A model generated the notes under the pieces. That model searched no databases and was not told the origin of the DNA. It worked only from the letters and a program-made list of their open reading frames with translations. A DNA stretch of 64,000 bases, taken from contig NZ_BMRT01000004.1 of the NCBI RefSeq assembly GCF_014648775.1, positions 124,001 through 188,000 of the forward strand. Direction: 5' to 3'. Below are positions 48,992 to 57,437 of this stretch, piece by piece. The stretch comes from Streptomyces abikoensis. GTDB taxonomy: Bacteria; Actinomycetota; Actinomycetes; Streptomycetales; Streptomycetaceae. Position 1 is the first letter of the stretch. Each line of letters starts with the position of its first letter. Position numbers and translations under genes: made by a program.

Positions 48992-50698
48992 TCAGCCGTC
49001 GCCGTTCGCCGCGCGCAGGCGTCCGTAGGTGCGTTGGACCGCGTCGTACATCAGGCCGTTCGCCGCGAGCAGCAGCCATCCTCCGGTCATGAAGCCGGTA
49101 CGGATCGTGTAGGACGGATTGTCGTCCTTGACGCCCCCGAAGATCATCATTCCGATCAGGAACAGGGTGAAGAAACCGACCACCAGGATCCAGCCCAAGC
49201 ACGTCTTGAGTGCCCAGTTGTTCCAGCCCTGGAGCCCGGGTTCCCTGGCCGCCTGCACCGGGACCGTGGCCGCGAGGACGAGCCCGATCGCGGTACCGAA
49301 GACGCCGATGGGTACGCCGGCCCAGTCCGGGTCCACCCCGGGAATGCCGCTCGACACGGCGTCCCACGGGTGGCGCCAGTCGAAGAACATCTCCACCCGC
49401 CCCGCTTGCTCGCCGGAGGACTTCCTCGTCCAGGTCTCCGAGAACATCGGCAGGAAGGTCGCGCAGACCATCACCACCGCCCCCAGGAGGAGCTCCGCGA
49501 AGTGGGCGGCGAGGATGCGCCGCGTCACGAGGGGCCCGGTTCGGCCCGGCGCTCGTTCCGGCGGATTCGGGGTGTCCGGCTCGTCCGGCTCGTCCAGCTC
49601 GTCAGGCACATCCGGCACGACGTCCGGCTCGTAGGGGCGCGTCGGCGCCGGTGGCACCTCGCGTCGGAGCTCCGGCGCCTCGTGGCCCCCGCCGGGCCGG
49701 TCGGGCTCGGCCCGGTCATGGTCGGCCCGGTCGGGGCCGGAGCGGTCGGGGTGCACGGAGACCGCCGGGCCCGCGTGGGCGGAGGCAAGGGCGTGCAACG
49801 CACCGGTACGCTGCTTGATCGCCTCGCGGGCGCCGGTGATCCCCATCCACGCTCCCGGACCGGGCTCGTCGCCGAGTTCCTCCTCGCACCACTCCCGCAC
49901 GAGCGCCGGTGTGGGGCGTCGGTCGCCGTCCTTCCGCAGGCAGGCGCCGATCAAGCGGCGCAGGGGTGGGGCCAGGACGGACAGGTCCGGATCGTCCGCG
50001 ACGATGCGGTGGGCGACGGCCCACTCGTTGTCCGCGCCGAACGCCTCCCGGCCGGTGGCGAGGTAGTACAGGCTGGAGCCGAGCGCGAAGACGTCGGAGG
50101 CCTCGCCGACGGCGCGGCCCATCGCCTGCTCGGGCGACATGTACAGCGGGGTGCCGATCCGGGTCGAGTGGCTGCGGTACGTCACCGACTGCGTCAGGGA
50201 TTTGACGATGCCGAAGTCGATGACCTTCGGGCCGCTCTCGTCCAGCATGATGTTGCCGGGCTTGAGGTCCCGGTGCACCACCTTCGCGGCGTGGACATCG
50301 GCCAGGGCGTGGGCGATGCCCCAGGCGAGCAGCATCACCTCGCCGGCCGGCAGCGGCCCGTGGTCGATCACCAGGTCCCGCAGGGACGGCCCGGCCACGT
50401 ACGCCGTGGCCAGCCACGGCCGCTCGGCCCGGGGATCGGCGTCCAGCAGCGGGGCGAGGTGGGCACCGCGCACCCGCTGGGCGGCGGTCACCTCACGCGC
50501 GAACCGCCGCCCGAACTCCACGTCCTTGGCGAACTCCTCACGGATGACCTTCACGGCCGCGGGCTGTCCTCCCGGAGAGAAGGCCAGGAACACCTGCCCC
50601 ATGCCGCCCTCGCCCAGCCGTGCCACCAGCCGGAAGCCCCCGAGGCTGTCCGGGTCGCGCGCCGATAACTCGGAAAACCGAAAAGCCGCCCTCGACAC
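48992..50698 (-). CDS. Membrane Ser/Thr protein kinase
   Basis: 568 residues from GTG 50698 with GGGGGGAAG six bases upstream. Kinase domain about 15-275: GEGGMGQVFLAF (P-loop), AVKVI (Lys), VVHRDLKPGNIML, VIDFGIVK, GTPLYMSPEQA. A Pro/Asp/Glu-rich linker (about 300-390, with many DRAD/PDEP repeats) is followed by three to four membrane helices near 400-420, 460-485, 510-530 and 540-560. Unlike PknB it has no PASTA domains; the sensing part would be the membrane bundle itself. Targets are unknown. Confidence 0.9.
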   Translation of the reverse strand: MSRAAFRFSELSARDPDSLGGFRLVARLGEGGMGQVFLAFSPGGQPAAVKVIREEFAKDVEFGRRFAREVTAAQRVRGAHLAPLLDADPRAERPWLATAYVAGPSLRDLVIDHGPLPAGEVMLLAWGIAHALADVHAAKVVHRDLKPGNIMLDESGPKVIDFGIVKSLTQSVTYRSHSTRIGTPLYMSPEQAMGRAVGEASDVFALGSSLYYLATGREAFGADNEWAVAHRIVADDPDLSVLAPPLRRLIGACLRKDGDRRPTPALVREWCEEELGDEPGPGAWMGITGAREAIKQRTGALHALASAHAGPAVSVHPDRSGPDRADHDRAEPDRPGGGHEAPELRREVPPAPTRPYEPDVVPDVPDELDEPDEPDTPNPPERAPGRTGPLVTRRILAAHFAELLLGAVVMVCATFLPMFSETWTRKSSGEQAGRVEMFFDWRHPWDAVSSGIPGVDPDWAGVPIGVFGTAIGLVLAATVPVQAAREPGLQGWNNWALKTCLGWILVVGFFTLFLIGMMIFGGVKDDNPSYTIRTGFMTGGWLLLAANGLMYDAVQRTYGRLRAANGDG

Positions 50699-50893
50699 GA
50701 AGCGCTTCCCCCCGTCCGTTCCCCACGTGCCACGGTCTCTCGCCCGCAGCGTACTTCGACCGGCGCGCTTCGACCGGCACATCGTCGAACACCTGTCGCC
50801 CGTCGCCCCAGGAGTTGCCCGCCGACGGCGGTAGCCGTCCCCGGACGGGAGCCGGATAAAGTGTTCAGCCCCCCACCAAAGCGACACGTCGGC

Positions 50894-50920
50894 GACGCGC
50901 CCTGCCCCGGCAGGGGCGTC
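50894..50920 (+). other. Stable stem-loop in the leader of the ECF operon
   Basis: GACGC and CCCTGCC pair with GGCAGGG and GCGTC (one bulged G) between 50894 and 50920, 48 bases before the first gene. It may be a leader control element. I looked for a cobalamin-riboswitch box and did not find one. Confidence 0.4.
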
Positions 50921-50967
50921 CCGCCGGGGCCGCCCGACACCGTCATCCACCGAGAGGCACCGCTTTC

Positions 50968-52242
50968 ATGGCCACCTCCTTCGCCGTCCTCGCGCGCCGC
51001 GGCGCCGCGGCCCTGGCCACCGCGGCCGTCCTGGGCGCGGCCGCCGCTCCCGCCGCCTTCGCCGACGGCACCTCGCCCTCCCCGGCCGCCCCGGGGCTCT
51101 ACGGCGCGGGCGACCCGAAGTTCGACGGTGTCTTCCGGCAGTCGCTGGCCTTCATCGCCCAGCACACGGCCGGGGTCTCCCCGACCGGGCAGGCCGTGGA
51201 CTGGCTGACCGGCCAGCAGTGCGCCGACGGCGGCTTCCCCGGCTTCCGGGCCGACACGAAGACGCCGTGCGACGCCAAGGCGGGCGAGTTCACCGACGCG
51301 ACGGCGGCCGCCGTGCAGGGCCTGGCGGCCGTCGGCGGCCGGGACCGGGCCGTCGCCAAGGGCCTCGACTGGCTCAAGGCCCACCAGAACGCCGACGGCG
51401 GCTGGGGCATGGGCCCCGGCAACCCCAGCGACGCCAACTCCACCGCCATCGCCGTCGGCGCCTTCGCCGCCGCCGGCCAGGACCCGGCGAAGGCCGCGGT
51501 CAAGGACGGCAGGACCCCCTTCGACGCGCTGTCCTCCTTCCAGATCCGCTGCTCGGAGAAGGAGGAGAAGAAGGACCAGGCGGGCGCCTTCGGCTACATG
51601 CCGCAGAACGGTGAGCTGCCCGCCAACGACCTCGCCTCGACCGCCGCCGCCACGGCCGTCCTCGGCAAGGGCTTCCTCGTGCCCGCCGCCAAGGGCGCGG
51701 ACCGGCCCGTCCGGCCCGCCGCCTGCGGCGACGGCGCCGACACCACCCAGTGGAACGCGGCCGAGGCCGTCGCCGGCTACCTGGTGAAGAAGCTCGACGC
51801 CAACGGCGGCCACCTCAAGTCGTCCATGCCCGGCGCCCCCGAGGGCCCGGACACCGGCGCGACCGCCGACGCCGCCCTCGCCCTCGCGGCCGGCGGCCAC
51901 GTGGAGGCCGCCCGCAAGCCGCTGAAGTGGCTGGAGTCCGCCGACAGCAAGACCGCCGAGTGGGCCAAGGGCAACCCCGGCCGCCTCGCCAAGCTCGTCC
52001 TGGCCGCGCACGCGGCGGGCGCCGACCCGCGCTCCTTCGGCGGCACCGACCTGGTGGCGGCGCTCAACGAGACCGGCCCCAAGCCGGAGCCGTCCTCCTC
52101 CGACGCCTCCCCGGCCAAGAAGGACGAGAAGAAGAAGGACGACGGCGGCTACGGCACCTGGTTGTACGTCGCGGTGTTCTTCGTCGCCAGCGTCGGCGTC
52201 GGCTTCCTGATCAGCGGCCGCAAGAAGAAGAACCAGCCGTGA
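50968..52242 (+). CDS. Surface-anchored alpha/alpha-toroid (prenyltransferase/squalene-oxidase repeat) protein
   Basis: 424 residues. Signal peptide to about 33 (AAPAAFADG), repeats with [35 protein letters not shown] and helical spacers, a Ser/Lys/Asp linker, one C-terminal membrane helix ([19 protein letters not shown]) and a basic tail. The fold is like the outer domain of terpene cyclases or cobalamin-binding intrinsic-factor-type proteins. Being anchored outside and encoded first in an ECF transporter operon, it could capture the substrate for the S component; that is inference. Its stop overlaps the next gene. Confidence 0.82.
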   Translation: MATSFAVLARRGAAALATAAVLGAAAAPAAFADGTSPSPAAPGLYGAGDPKFDGVFRQSLAFIAQHTAGVSPTGQAVDWLTGQQCADGGFPGFRADTKTPCDAKAGEFTDATAAAVQGLAAVGGRDRAVAKGLDWLKAHQNADGGWGMGPGNPSDANSTAIAVGAFAAAGQDPAKAAVKDGRTPFDALSSFQIRCSEKEEKKDQAGAFGYMPQNGELPANDLASTAAATAVLGKGFLVPAAKGADRPVRPAACGDGADTTQWNAAEAVAGYLVKKLDANGGHLKSSMPGAPEGPDTGATADAALALAAGGHVEAARKPLKWLESADSKTAEWAKGNPGRLAKLVLAAHAAGADPRSFGGTDLVAALNETGPKPEPSSSDASPAKKDEKKKDDGGYGTWLYVAVFFVASVGVGFLISGRKKKNQP

Positions 52243-52910
52243 CGGCGGCCCGGGCCCGGTCCCTGTTCGTCTCCCTGCTGGCCGGCGCGACCGCCGTGCT
52301 CGGCGCGGCCCCCGCGCACGCGGACGGCTACCGCTACTGGTCCTTCTGGCAGGCACCGGCCGCCGGCGGGTCCTGGACGTACGCGACCCAGGGCCCGGCC
52401 ACGCTGCGCCCGGCCGACGGCTCCGTCGTCGGCTTCCGCTTCGCCGTCAGCAAGGACTCCGCCGACGCGGCCAAACCGCGCGGCGCCGCCGACTTCGCGG
52501 CGGTCTGCGCCGGCACGCCCGCCGAGGACGGCGGCAAGCGCGTCGCCGTCGTCCTCGACTTCGGCACCCCCGCCGACGCTCCCGCCGGCGAGACGCCGCC
52601 CGCCGCCCGTTCGGCGTGCGCGAAGGTCGGCGCCGACGGCAGCGCGGCCGACGCGCTGGCCGCCGTCGCCAAGCCGCTGCGCTACGACTCGAACGCCCTG
52701 CTGTGCGCGATCGCCGGATACCCGAGGACGGGCTGCGGCGAGAAGGTGGACGAGAAGGCGGACGCGGGGAAGAAGCCTGCGGAGCCGAAGGCCGGCGGGA
52801 ACGACAAGGACGACGACGGCCCCTCCGTCGGTCTGATCGGCGGCATCGCCGCCGTGGCCGTGCTCGGCGCGGCGGCGGTGTGGCAGACCCGGCGGCGTCG
52901 TCGCGGATGA
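52239..52910 (+). CDS. SCO2322-type exported membrane-anchored protein
   Basis: 223 residues from a GTG overlapping the upstream stop. Signal peptide (LFVSLLAGATAVLGAAPAHA), a small domain starting DGYRYWSFWQAPAAGGSWTYATQGPATL with two later cysteine pairs (CAGTP, CAK, LLCAI, GCGEK), a Lys/Asp linker, and a C-terminal helix (VGLIGGIAAVAVLGAAAVW) followed by RRRRRG. The layout repeats that of the preceding gene: an exposed domain on a stalk with a membrane anchor. I recognise it as the SCO2322 family, whose function is unknown; the context is ECF-type uptake. Confidence 0.85.
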   Translation: MTAARARSLFVSLLAGATAVLGAAPAHADGYRYWSFWQAPAAGGSWTYATQGPATLRPADGSVVGFRFAVSKDSADAAKPRGAADFAAVCAGTPAEDGGKRVAVVLDFGTPADAPAGETPPAARSACAKVGADGSAADALAAVAKPLRYDSNALLCAIAGYPRTGCGEKVDEKADAGKKPAEPKAGGNDKDDDGPSVGLIGGIAAVAVLGAAAVWQTRRRRRG

Positions 52911-54331
52911 CGGACCGTTCCTCCGACCGTTCCTCCGCGCTGCACGCCGGCGCGTGGTGGGTGTGGGCGCTGGGCCTGGCGACGGCCGCCTCGCGCACCA
53001 CGAACATGCTGCTGCTCGCCCTGCTGACGGGCGTCGCCGGGTACGTCGTCGCGGCCCGGCGCACGGACGCGCCGTGGGCGCGCTCGTACGGGGCGTTCCT
53101 CAAGCTCGGGCTGGCCGTGATCGTCATCAGGCTGGTCTTCGCGGTGGTCCTGGGCTCGCCGATTCCCGGGACGCACACGGTCCTCACCCTTCCGGAGGTT
53201 CCGCTCCCGGAGTGGGCGCGGGGGGTGCGGATCGGTGGCCGGGTGACCGCCGAGGCGCTGGTCTTCGCGCTCGCCGACGGCATGAAGCTGGCCACGCTGC
53301 TGATCTGCGTGGGCGCCGCGAACGCCCTCGCCAACCCGGCGCGGCTGCTGAAGTCCCTGCCGGGCGCGCTCTACGAGGCCGGGGTGGCGGTGGTCGTCGC
53401 CATGACCTTCGCGCCCAACCTCGTCGCGGACGTCCAGCGGCTGCGCGCCGCGCGCAGGCTGCGCGGCCGCCCGGACCGGGGGCTCAAGGCCCTGCTCCAG
53501 GTGGGGCTGCCGGTGCTGGAGGGCGCGCTGGAGCGGTCGGTGGCGCTGGCCGCCGCGATGGACGCGCGGGGGTACGGCCGTACCGCGCAGGTGCCGCCCG
53601 CCGTGCGCCGCACGACGAGCGCGCTCACCCTCGGCGGGCTGCTCGGCGTGTGCGCCGGTACGTACGGGTTGCTGGGCGACACCGGTGCGGGCTACGGGGC
53701 GCCGGTGCTGGTCGCGGGGCTGGCCGCGGCCCTCGCCGGCCTGTGGCTCGGCGGGCGCCGCTCGGTCCGCACCCGCTACCGCCCCGACCGCTGGGGCGCC
53801 CGCGCCTGGCTGGTCTCCGCGTCGGGGGCGGCGGTGGCGGGCCTGATGATCTGGGCGGGCGACTACGCGCCGGCCGCCCTCCACCCGTCCGCGGTGCCGC
53901 TGGCGGTGCCGGGGTTGCCGGTTTGGCCGGCGGTGTCGGTGCTTCTGGGGTTGCTGCCGGCGTTCGTGGCGCCGGTCGCCTCCCGTGAGGGGCGGACGGC
54001 CTCCCGTGAGGGGACGATGACGGACGGGCACCGCCGGGCCGGCCGACGCGGGTTGCGCGCCGCTGCGGCGGAGGAAGGGTGCCCCGGTCCCGCCCTTTCA
54101 CCGTTTCCCGGGGCTGCCGCCCCGGCCCCCGGAGGCCGGACCCGAGGGCTCCGCCCCGGGCTCCCGGCTCCCCCGGCGGGGGCCGGCCCTTCGGGGGGTC
54201 TGGGGGCACTCCCCCAGGAAACGGGAAGGGGCGGGACCGGGGCACCCCTCCCGCCGCCGCGGCGACCGGCCACCGACAGCGAATCCGGCGGTGCCGAAAC
54301 CGCCCCCACCCGGAAGGAGACACCCCAGTGA
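52907..54331 (+). CDS. ECF transporter T component (CbiQ-like) with repeat-derived C-terminal tail
   Basis: 474 residues from an ATG overlapping the previous stop. The EcfT fold occupies residues 1 to about 370: several membrane helices and the two coupling motifs VQRLRAARRLRGRPDRG and LAAAMDARGYGR (AxxxRG type). The normal end should be near residue 365-375. Beyond it the frame runs for about 100 codons through a GC-rich repeat (54027-54295), giving a low-complexity Pro/Gly/Arg tail, and stops exactly on the GTG of the ATPase gene. The tail is probably not functional. Confidence 0.85.
   Translation: MTDRSSDRSSALHAGAWWVWALGLATAASRTTNMLLLALLTGVAGYVVAARRTDAPWARSYGAFLKLGLAVIVIRLVFAVVLGSPIPGTHTVLTLPEVPLPEWARGVRIGGRVTAEALVFALADGMKLATLLICVGAANALANPARLLKSLPGALYEAGVAVVVAMTFAPNLVADVQRLRAARRLRGRPDRGLKALLQVGLPVLEGALERSVALAAAMDARGYGRTAQVPPAVRRTTSALTLGGLLGVCAGTYGLLGDTGAGYGAPVLVAGLAAALAGLWLGGRRSVRTRYRPDRWGARAWLVSASGAAVAGLMIWAGDYAPAALHPSAVPLAVPGLPVWPAVSVLLGLLPAFVAPVASREGRTASREGTMTDGHRRAGRRGLRAAAAEEGCPGPALSPFPGAAAPAPGGRTRGLRPGLPAPPAGAGPSGGLGALPQETGRGGTGAPLPPPRRPATDSESGGAETAPTRKETPQ
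54027..54295. repeat. 269-bp repeat element with inverted ends, inside the EcfT reading frame
   Basis: Bounded by GGCACCGCCGG (54027-54037) and its complement CCGGCGGTGCC (54285-54295). Inside, GTGCCCCGGTCCCGCCC (54079-54095) is matched by its exact complement at 54229-54245, so the whole can fold into a long hairpin. It shares about 130 bp with 43862-43995 and shorter blocks with 37183 and 42060. It codes for no transposase; it resembles a MITE or large intergenic repeat unit. Confidence 0.7.
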
Positions 54332-55938
54332 TCCGCTTCGAGAACGTCTCGGTCTCCTACGACGGCACCGACCGCCCCACCCTCTCCGGCATCGACCTCA
54401 CCGTCCCCGAAGGCGAGCTGTGCCTCCTCGTCGGCCCCTCCGGGGTCGGCAAGTCGACACTGCTGGGCACCGTGAGCGGGCTCGTGCCGCACTTCACCGG
54501 GGGGACCCTGCGCGGCAGGGTCACCGTCGCCGGGCGGGACACCCGTACCCACCGGCCCCGTGAACTCGCCGACGTCGTTGGCACCGTGGGCCAGGACCCG
54601 CTGGCGCACTTCGTGACCGACACCGTCGAGGACGAGCTCGCCTACGGCATGGAGTCCCTCGGCGTACCGCCCGCCACCATGCGCCGCCGCGTCGAGGAGA
54701 CCCTGGACCTGCTGGGCCTGGCCGGCCTCCGGGACCGGCCCATCGCCACCCTCTCCGGCGGCCAGCGGCAGCGCGTCGCGATCGGTTCGGTGCTGACCGC
54801 CCACCCGAAGGTGCTCGTCCTGGACGAGCCGACGTCCGCGCTGGACCCGGCCGCCGCCGAGGAGGTGCTGGCCGTGCTCCAGCGCCTGGTGCACGACCTG
54901 GGCACCACCGTGCTGCTGGCCGAGCACCGGCTGGAGCGCGTGGTGCAGTACGCGGACCAGGTGATCCTGCTGCCCGGCCCCGGCGCGGCCCCCGTCGTCG
55001 GCGACCCCGCCGAGGTCATGGCCGTCTCGCCCGTCCACCCGCCCGTCGTCGCCCTGGGCCGGATCGCCGGCTGGTCCCCGCCGCCGCTGTCCGTGCGCGA
55101 CGCCCGCCGCAAGGCCGCCTCCCTGCGGGAGCGGCTGGCGCCGCTGACCCCGCCGGTCCGCGGAACGGTGCCGGGCGAAGAACAGGCCGCTTCCGTCACC
55201 GGCCTCTCCGTCCGCCACGACCGCGTCCCCGCCCTCCGCGACGTCGAGCTGTCCGTCCGCGCCGGCGAGACCGTCGCCCTGATGGGCCGCAACGGCGCGG
55301 GCAAGTCCACGCTCCTGCGGACGCTCGTCGGCATGCACGCGCCCGACAGGGGCGCGGTACGCGTCGGCGGCGTGGAGCCGCGGCGCACGAGCCCGCGTGA
55401 ACTGCTGCGGCACGTGGGCCTCGTCCCGCAGGAGCCGCGCGACCTGCTGTACGCGGACACGGTCGCCGCGGAGTGCGCGGCCGCCGACCACGACGCGCAG
55501 GCCGCCCCCGGCACCTGCCGGGCGCTGGTGTCCGAGCTGCTCCCGGACGTGGCGGACGGCACCCACCCCCGTGACCTGTCCGAGGGCCAGCGGCTGGCGC
55601 TCGCGCTCGCCGTGGTGCTCACGGCGCGGCCGCCGCTGCTGCTCCTGGACGAGCCGACGCGCGGCCTGGACTACGCGGCCAAGGCCCGGCTGGTGGAGAT
55701 CCTGCGCGGGCTGGCCGGCCAGGGCCACGCCATCGTGCTGGCCACGCACGACGTTGAGCTCGCGGCGGAGCTGGCGCACCGGGTGGTGATCCTCGCGGAG
55801 GGCGAGGTCGTCGCGGACGGCCCGACGGCGGAGGTCGTGGTCTCCTCCCCGGCCTTCGCCCCGCAGGTCGCGAAGGTCCTCGCGCCGCAGCCGTGGCTGA
55901 CGGTGCCGCAGGTCCGCGACGCGCTGGAGGGGACGTGA
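54328..55938 (+). CDS. ECF transporter ATPase with two fused ABC domains
   Basis: 536 residues from GTG 54328 with AAGGAG eight bases upstream. Two complete ATP-binding cassettes in one chain: first GPSGVGKSTLLG, LSGGQRQRVAIG, VLVLDEPTSALD, LAEHRLERV; second GRNGAGKSTLLR, LSEGQRLALALA, LLLLDEPTRGLD, LATHDVEL. It corresponds to a fusion of EcfA1 and EcfA2 and powers uptake with the T and S components encoded on either side. Its stop overlaps the start of the S component. Confidence 0.93.
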   Translation: MIRFENVSVSYDGTDRPTLSGIDLTVPEGELCLLVGPSGVGKSTLLGTVSGLVPHFTGGTLRGRVTVAGRDTRTHRPRELADVVGTVGQDPLAHFVTDTVEDELAYGMESLGVPPATMRRRVEETLDLLGLAGLRDRPIATLSGGQRQRVAIGSVLTAHPKVLVLDEPTSALDPAAAEEVLAVLQRLVHDLGTTVLLAEHRLERVVQYADQVILLPGPGAAPVVGDPAEVMAVSPVHPPVVALGRIAGWSPPPLSVRDARRKAASLRERLAPLTPPVRGTVPGEEQAASVTGLSVRHDRVPALRDVELSVRAGETVALMGRNGAGKSTLLRTLVGMHAPDRGAVRVGGVEPRRTSPRELLRHVGLVPQEPRDLLYADTVAAECAAADHDAQAAPGTCRALVSELLPDVADGTHPRDLSEGQRLALALAVVLTARPPLLLLDEPTRGLDYAAKARLVEILRGLAGQGHAIVLATHDVELAAELAHRVVILAEGEVVADGPTAEVVVSSPAFAPQVAKVLAPQPWLTVPQVRDALEGT

Positions 55939-56801
55939 CCGACCACCAGCCGCCGGCCGACCACCAGGCGCCGGCCACCCACCGGACGGGAGCCACCCGC
56001 CAGGCCCGCGCCATCCGTCTCGGCCGGCGGTCCGTCATCGCCCTCGCCCTGATCACCGTCATCGGCGTGGCCGCCTTCGGCTGGCCCCTGCTCGCCGGCT
56101 CCGCCTCCGGGCTGGCCCATTCGCAGGACGCCCCCTGGCTGTTCGCCGCCCTGCTGCCGCTGCTGCTCGCCGTGGTCATGGCGACGATCGCCGACACCGG
56201 GCTGGACGCCAAGGCCGTCGCGATGCTCGGCGTCCTCGCGGCGGCCGGGGCCGCGCTGCGGCCGCTGGGCGCGGGGACGGCGGGCATCGAGCCGATGTTC
56301 TTCCTGATGGTCCTGTCCGGGCGGGTGCTCGGGCCGGGCTTCGGCTTCGTCCTGGGCGCCCTGTCGATGTTCGCCTCCGCCCTGCTGACGGGCGGTGTCG
56401 GGCCGTGGATGCCGTTCCAGATGCTGGCCATGGGGTGGGTGACCATGGGCGCGGGGCTGCTGCCGGGGGCGGACCGGCTGCGGGGGCGGCGCGAGCTGGC
56501 GATGCTGGCGGGGTACGGGGCGGTGGCGTCCGTCGCCTACGGGACGGTGATGAACCTTCAGGGCTGGCCGTACATCGGCGCACTCGCCTCGGGCGTCTCC
56601 TTCGTCCCGGGCGACCCGCTGCCGGAGAACCTCTCCCGTTTCCTCGCCTACTGTCTGGCGACGTCCCTGGGCTGGGACCTGCCCAGGGCCCTGGTGACCG
56701 TGGTCGCCTCGCTCACGCTCGGCCCGGCCGTCCTCAAGGCCCTGCGCCGGGCCACCCGCCGCGCGGCCTTCGAAGCACCGGTGAAGTTCGAGGACGCGTG
56801 A
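55935..56801 (+). CDS. ECF transporter S component
   Basis: 288 residues from a GTG overlapping the ATPase stop. After a His/Pro/Gln-rich tail (about 1-30) come about six helices: SVIALALITVIGVAAFGWPLLAG, APWLFAALLPLLLAVVMATI, AVAMLGVLAAAGAALRP, MFFLMVLSGRVLGPGFGFVLGALSMFASALLTGGVGPWMPFQMLAMGWVTMGAGLLPG, and two more. The GPWMPFQMLAMGW region is typical of S components. The substrate cannot be read; the two surface proteins upstream suggest a bulky vitamin or lipid-like ligand. The final residues and stop are part of a 17-bp tandem duplication. Confidence 0.88.
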   Translation: MTDHQPPADHQAPATHRTGATRQARAIRLGRRSVIALALITVIGVAAFGWPLLAGSASGLAHSQDAPWLFAALLPLLLAVVMATIADTGLDAKAVAMLGVLAAAGAALRPLGAGTAGIEPMFFLMVLSGRVLGPGFGFVLGALSMFASALLTGGVGPWMPFQMLAMGWVTMGAGLLPGADRLRGRRELAMLAGYGAVASVAYGTVMNLQGWPYIGALASGVSFVPGDPLPENLSRFLAYCLATSLGWDLPRALVTVVASLTLGPAVLKALRRATRRAAFEAPVKFEDA

Positions 56802-56836
56802 CGTTCGAGGACGCGTGACGTTCAAGGGCGCGCCCC
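56786..56836 (+). repeat. 17-bp tandem duplication across the S-component stop
   Basis: GTTCGAGGACGCGTGAC at 56786-56802 is repeated exactly at 56803-56819, and a decayed third copy begins at 56820. Each copy carries the in-frame TGA context. Confidence 0.8.
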
Positions 56837-57437
56837 GGGGTCTGGGATGCGCGGACTGACTCCGCCCGACTCATGGGCACTTACATGCCCCCACCATGGA
56901 TGAGCCGGAGCTGACCGTCCGATGACCCCGCACATGCCAGGGCATGACAGGCCGTTCAGTACAGTCGCGTCAAGGCCCTGAATGAGACACAACGCAATCC
57001 GGGCCACACTGATTGATACGGGGGGACCAGAATGGTCACGAGTGGCTATGGCGCCGCGCCCGGTGCGGGCGGGGACAACTCCTTCACGTGGCAGGGACCC
57101 GCATGACCGGCGGCGTCCGGCTCCTCTCCTGCCGCGCCTGATTGTTCAGCATCCCCGGCCTTTCCTGACGGCAGCCCGGCGAATCCTTTCGCCCCCACGC
57201 GACCATTCCCATCGGCTGCCCGCCTGGGCATCTTGCCGCGTGGCCGGCGTCCATGACGGACGGCGACCGCGGGCCGGTGCCCGCCCATCGAATGACCATC
57301 GGGCCGCGCCGGAAAGTCACTGCACACGATGACGGGAGCAGTGCGCCCGAACGCCCTGGGATTTCGCTCGCCAGGACGCTCTGCCGGCAAACGCACCGAC
57401 CCGATGGCCGCAGCCAGACAAAACTCAGAGGACTTCC
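56837..57437. other. Intergenic region upstream of the amine oxidase, with a short gene remnant
   Basis: About 600 bases with lower GC than the surroundings in places. It holds CATGCC-AG-GGCATG (56933-56946). A 24-codon frame at 57032-57106 (plus strand) has a strong site, GGGGGGACCAGA, before ATGGTCACGAGTGGC, then stops; it looks like the start of a truncated gene. From 57107 to 57420 I see no supported frame. AGAGGA at 57427-57432 serves the amine oxidase start. The stretch may be a junction left by insertion or deletion. Confidence 0.45.

Noticed and set aside
50835..50967. Cobalamin riboswitch before the ECF operon
   Set aside because: I found a stem-loop but no B12 box or the conserved core, so I do not call a riboswitch.
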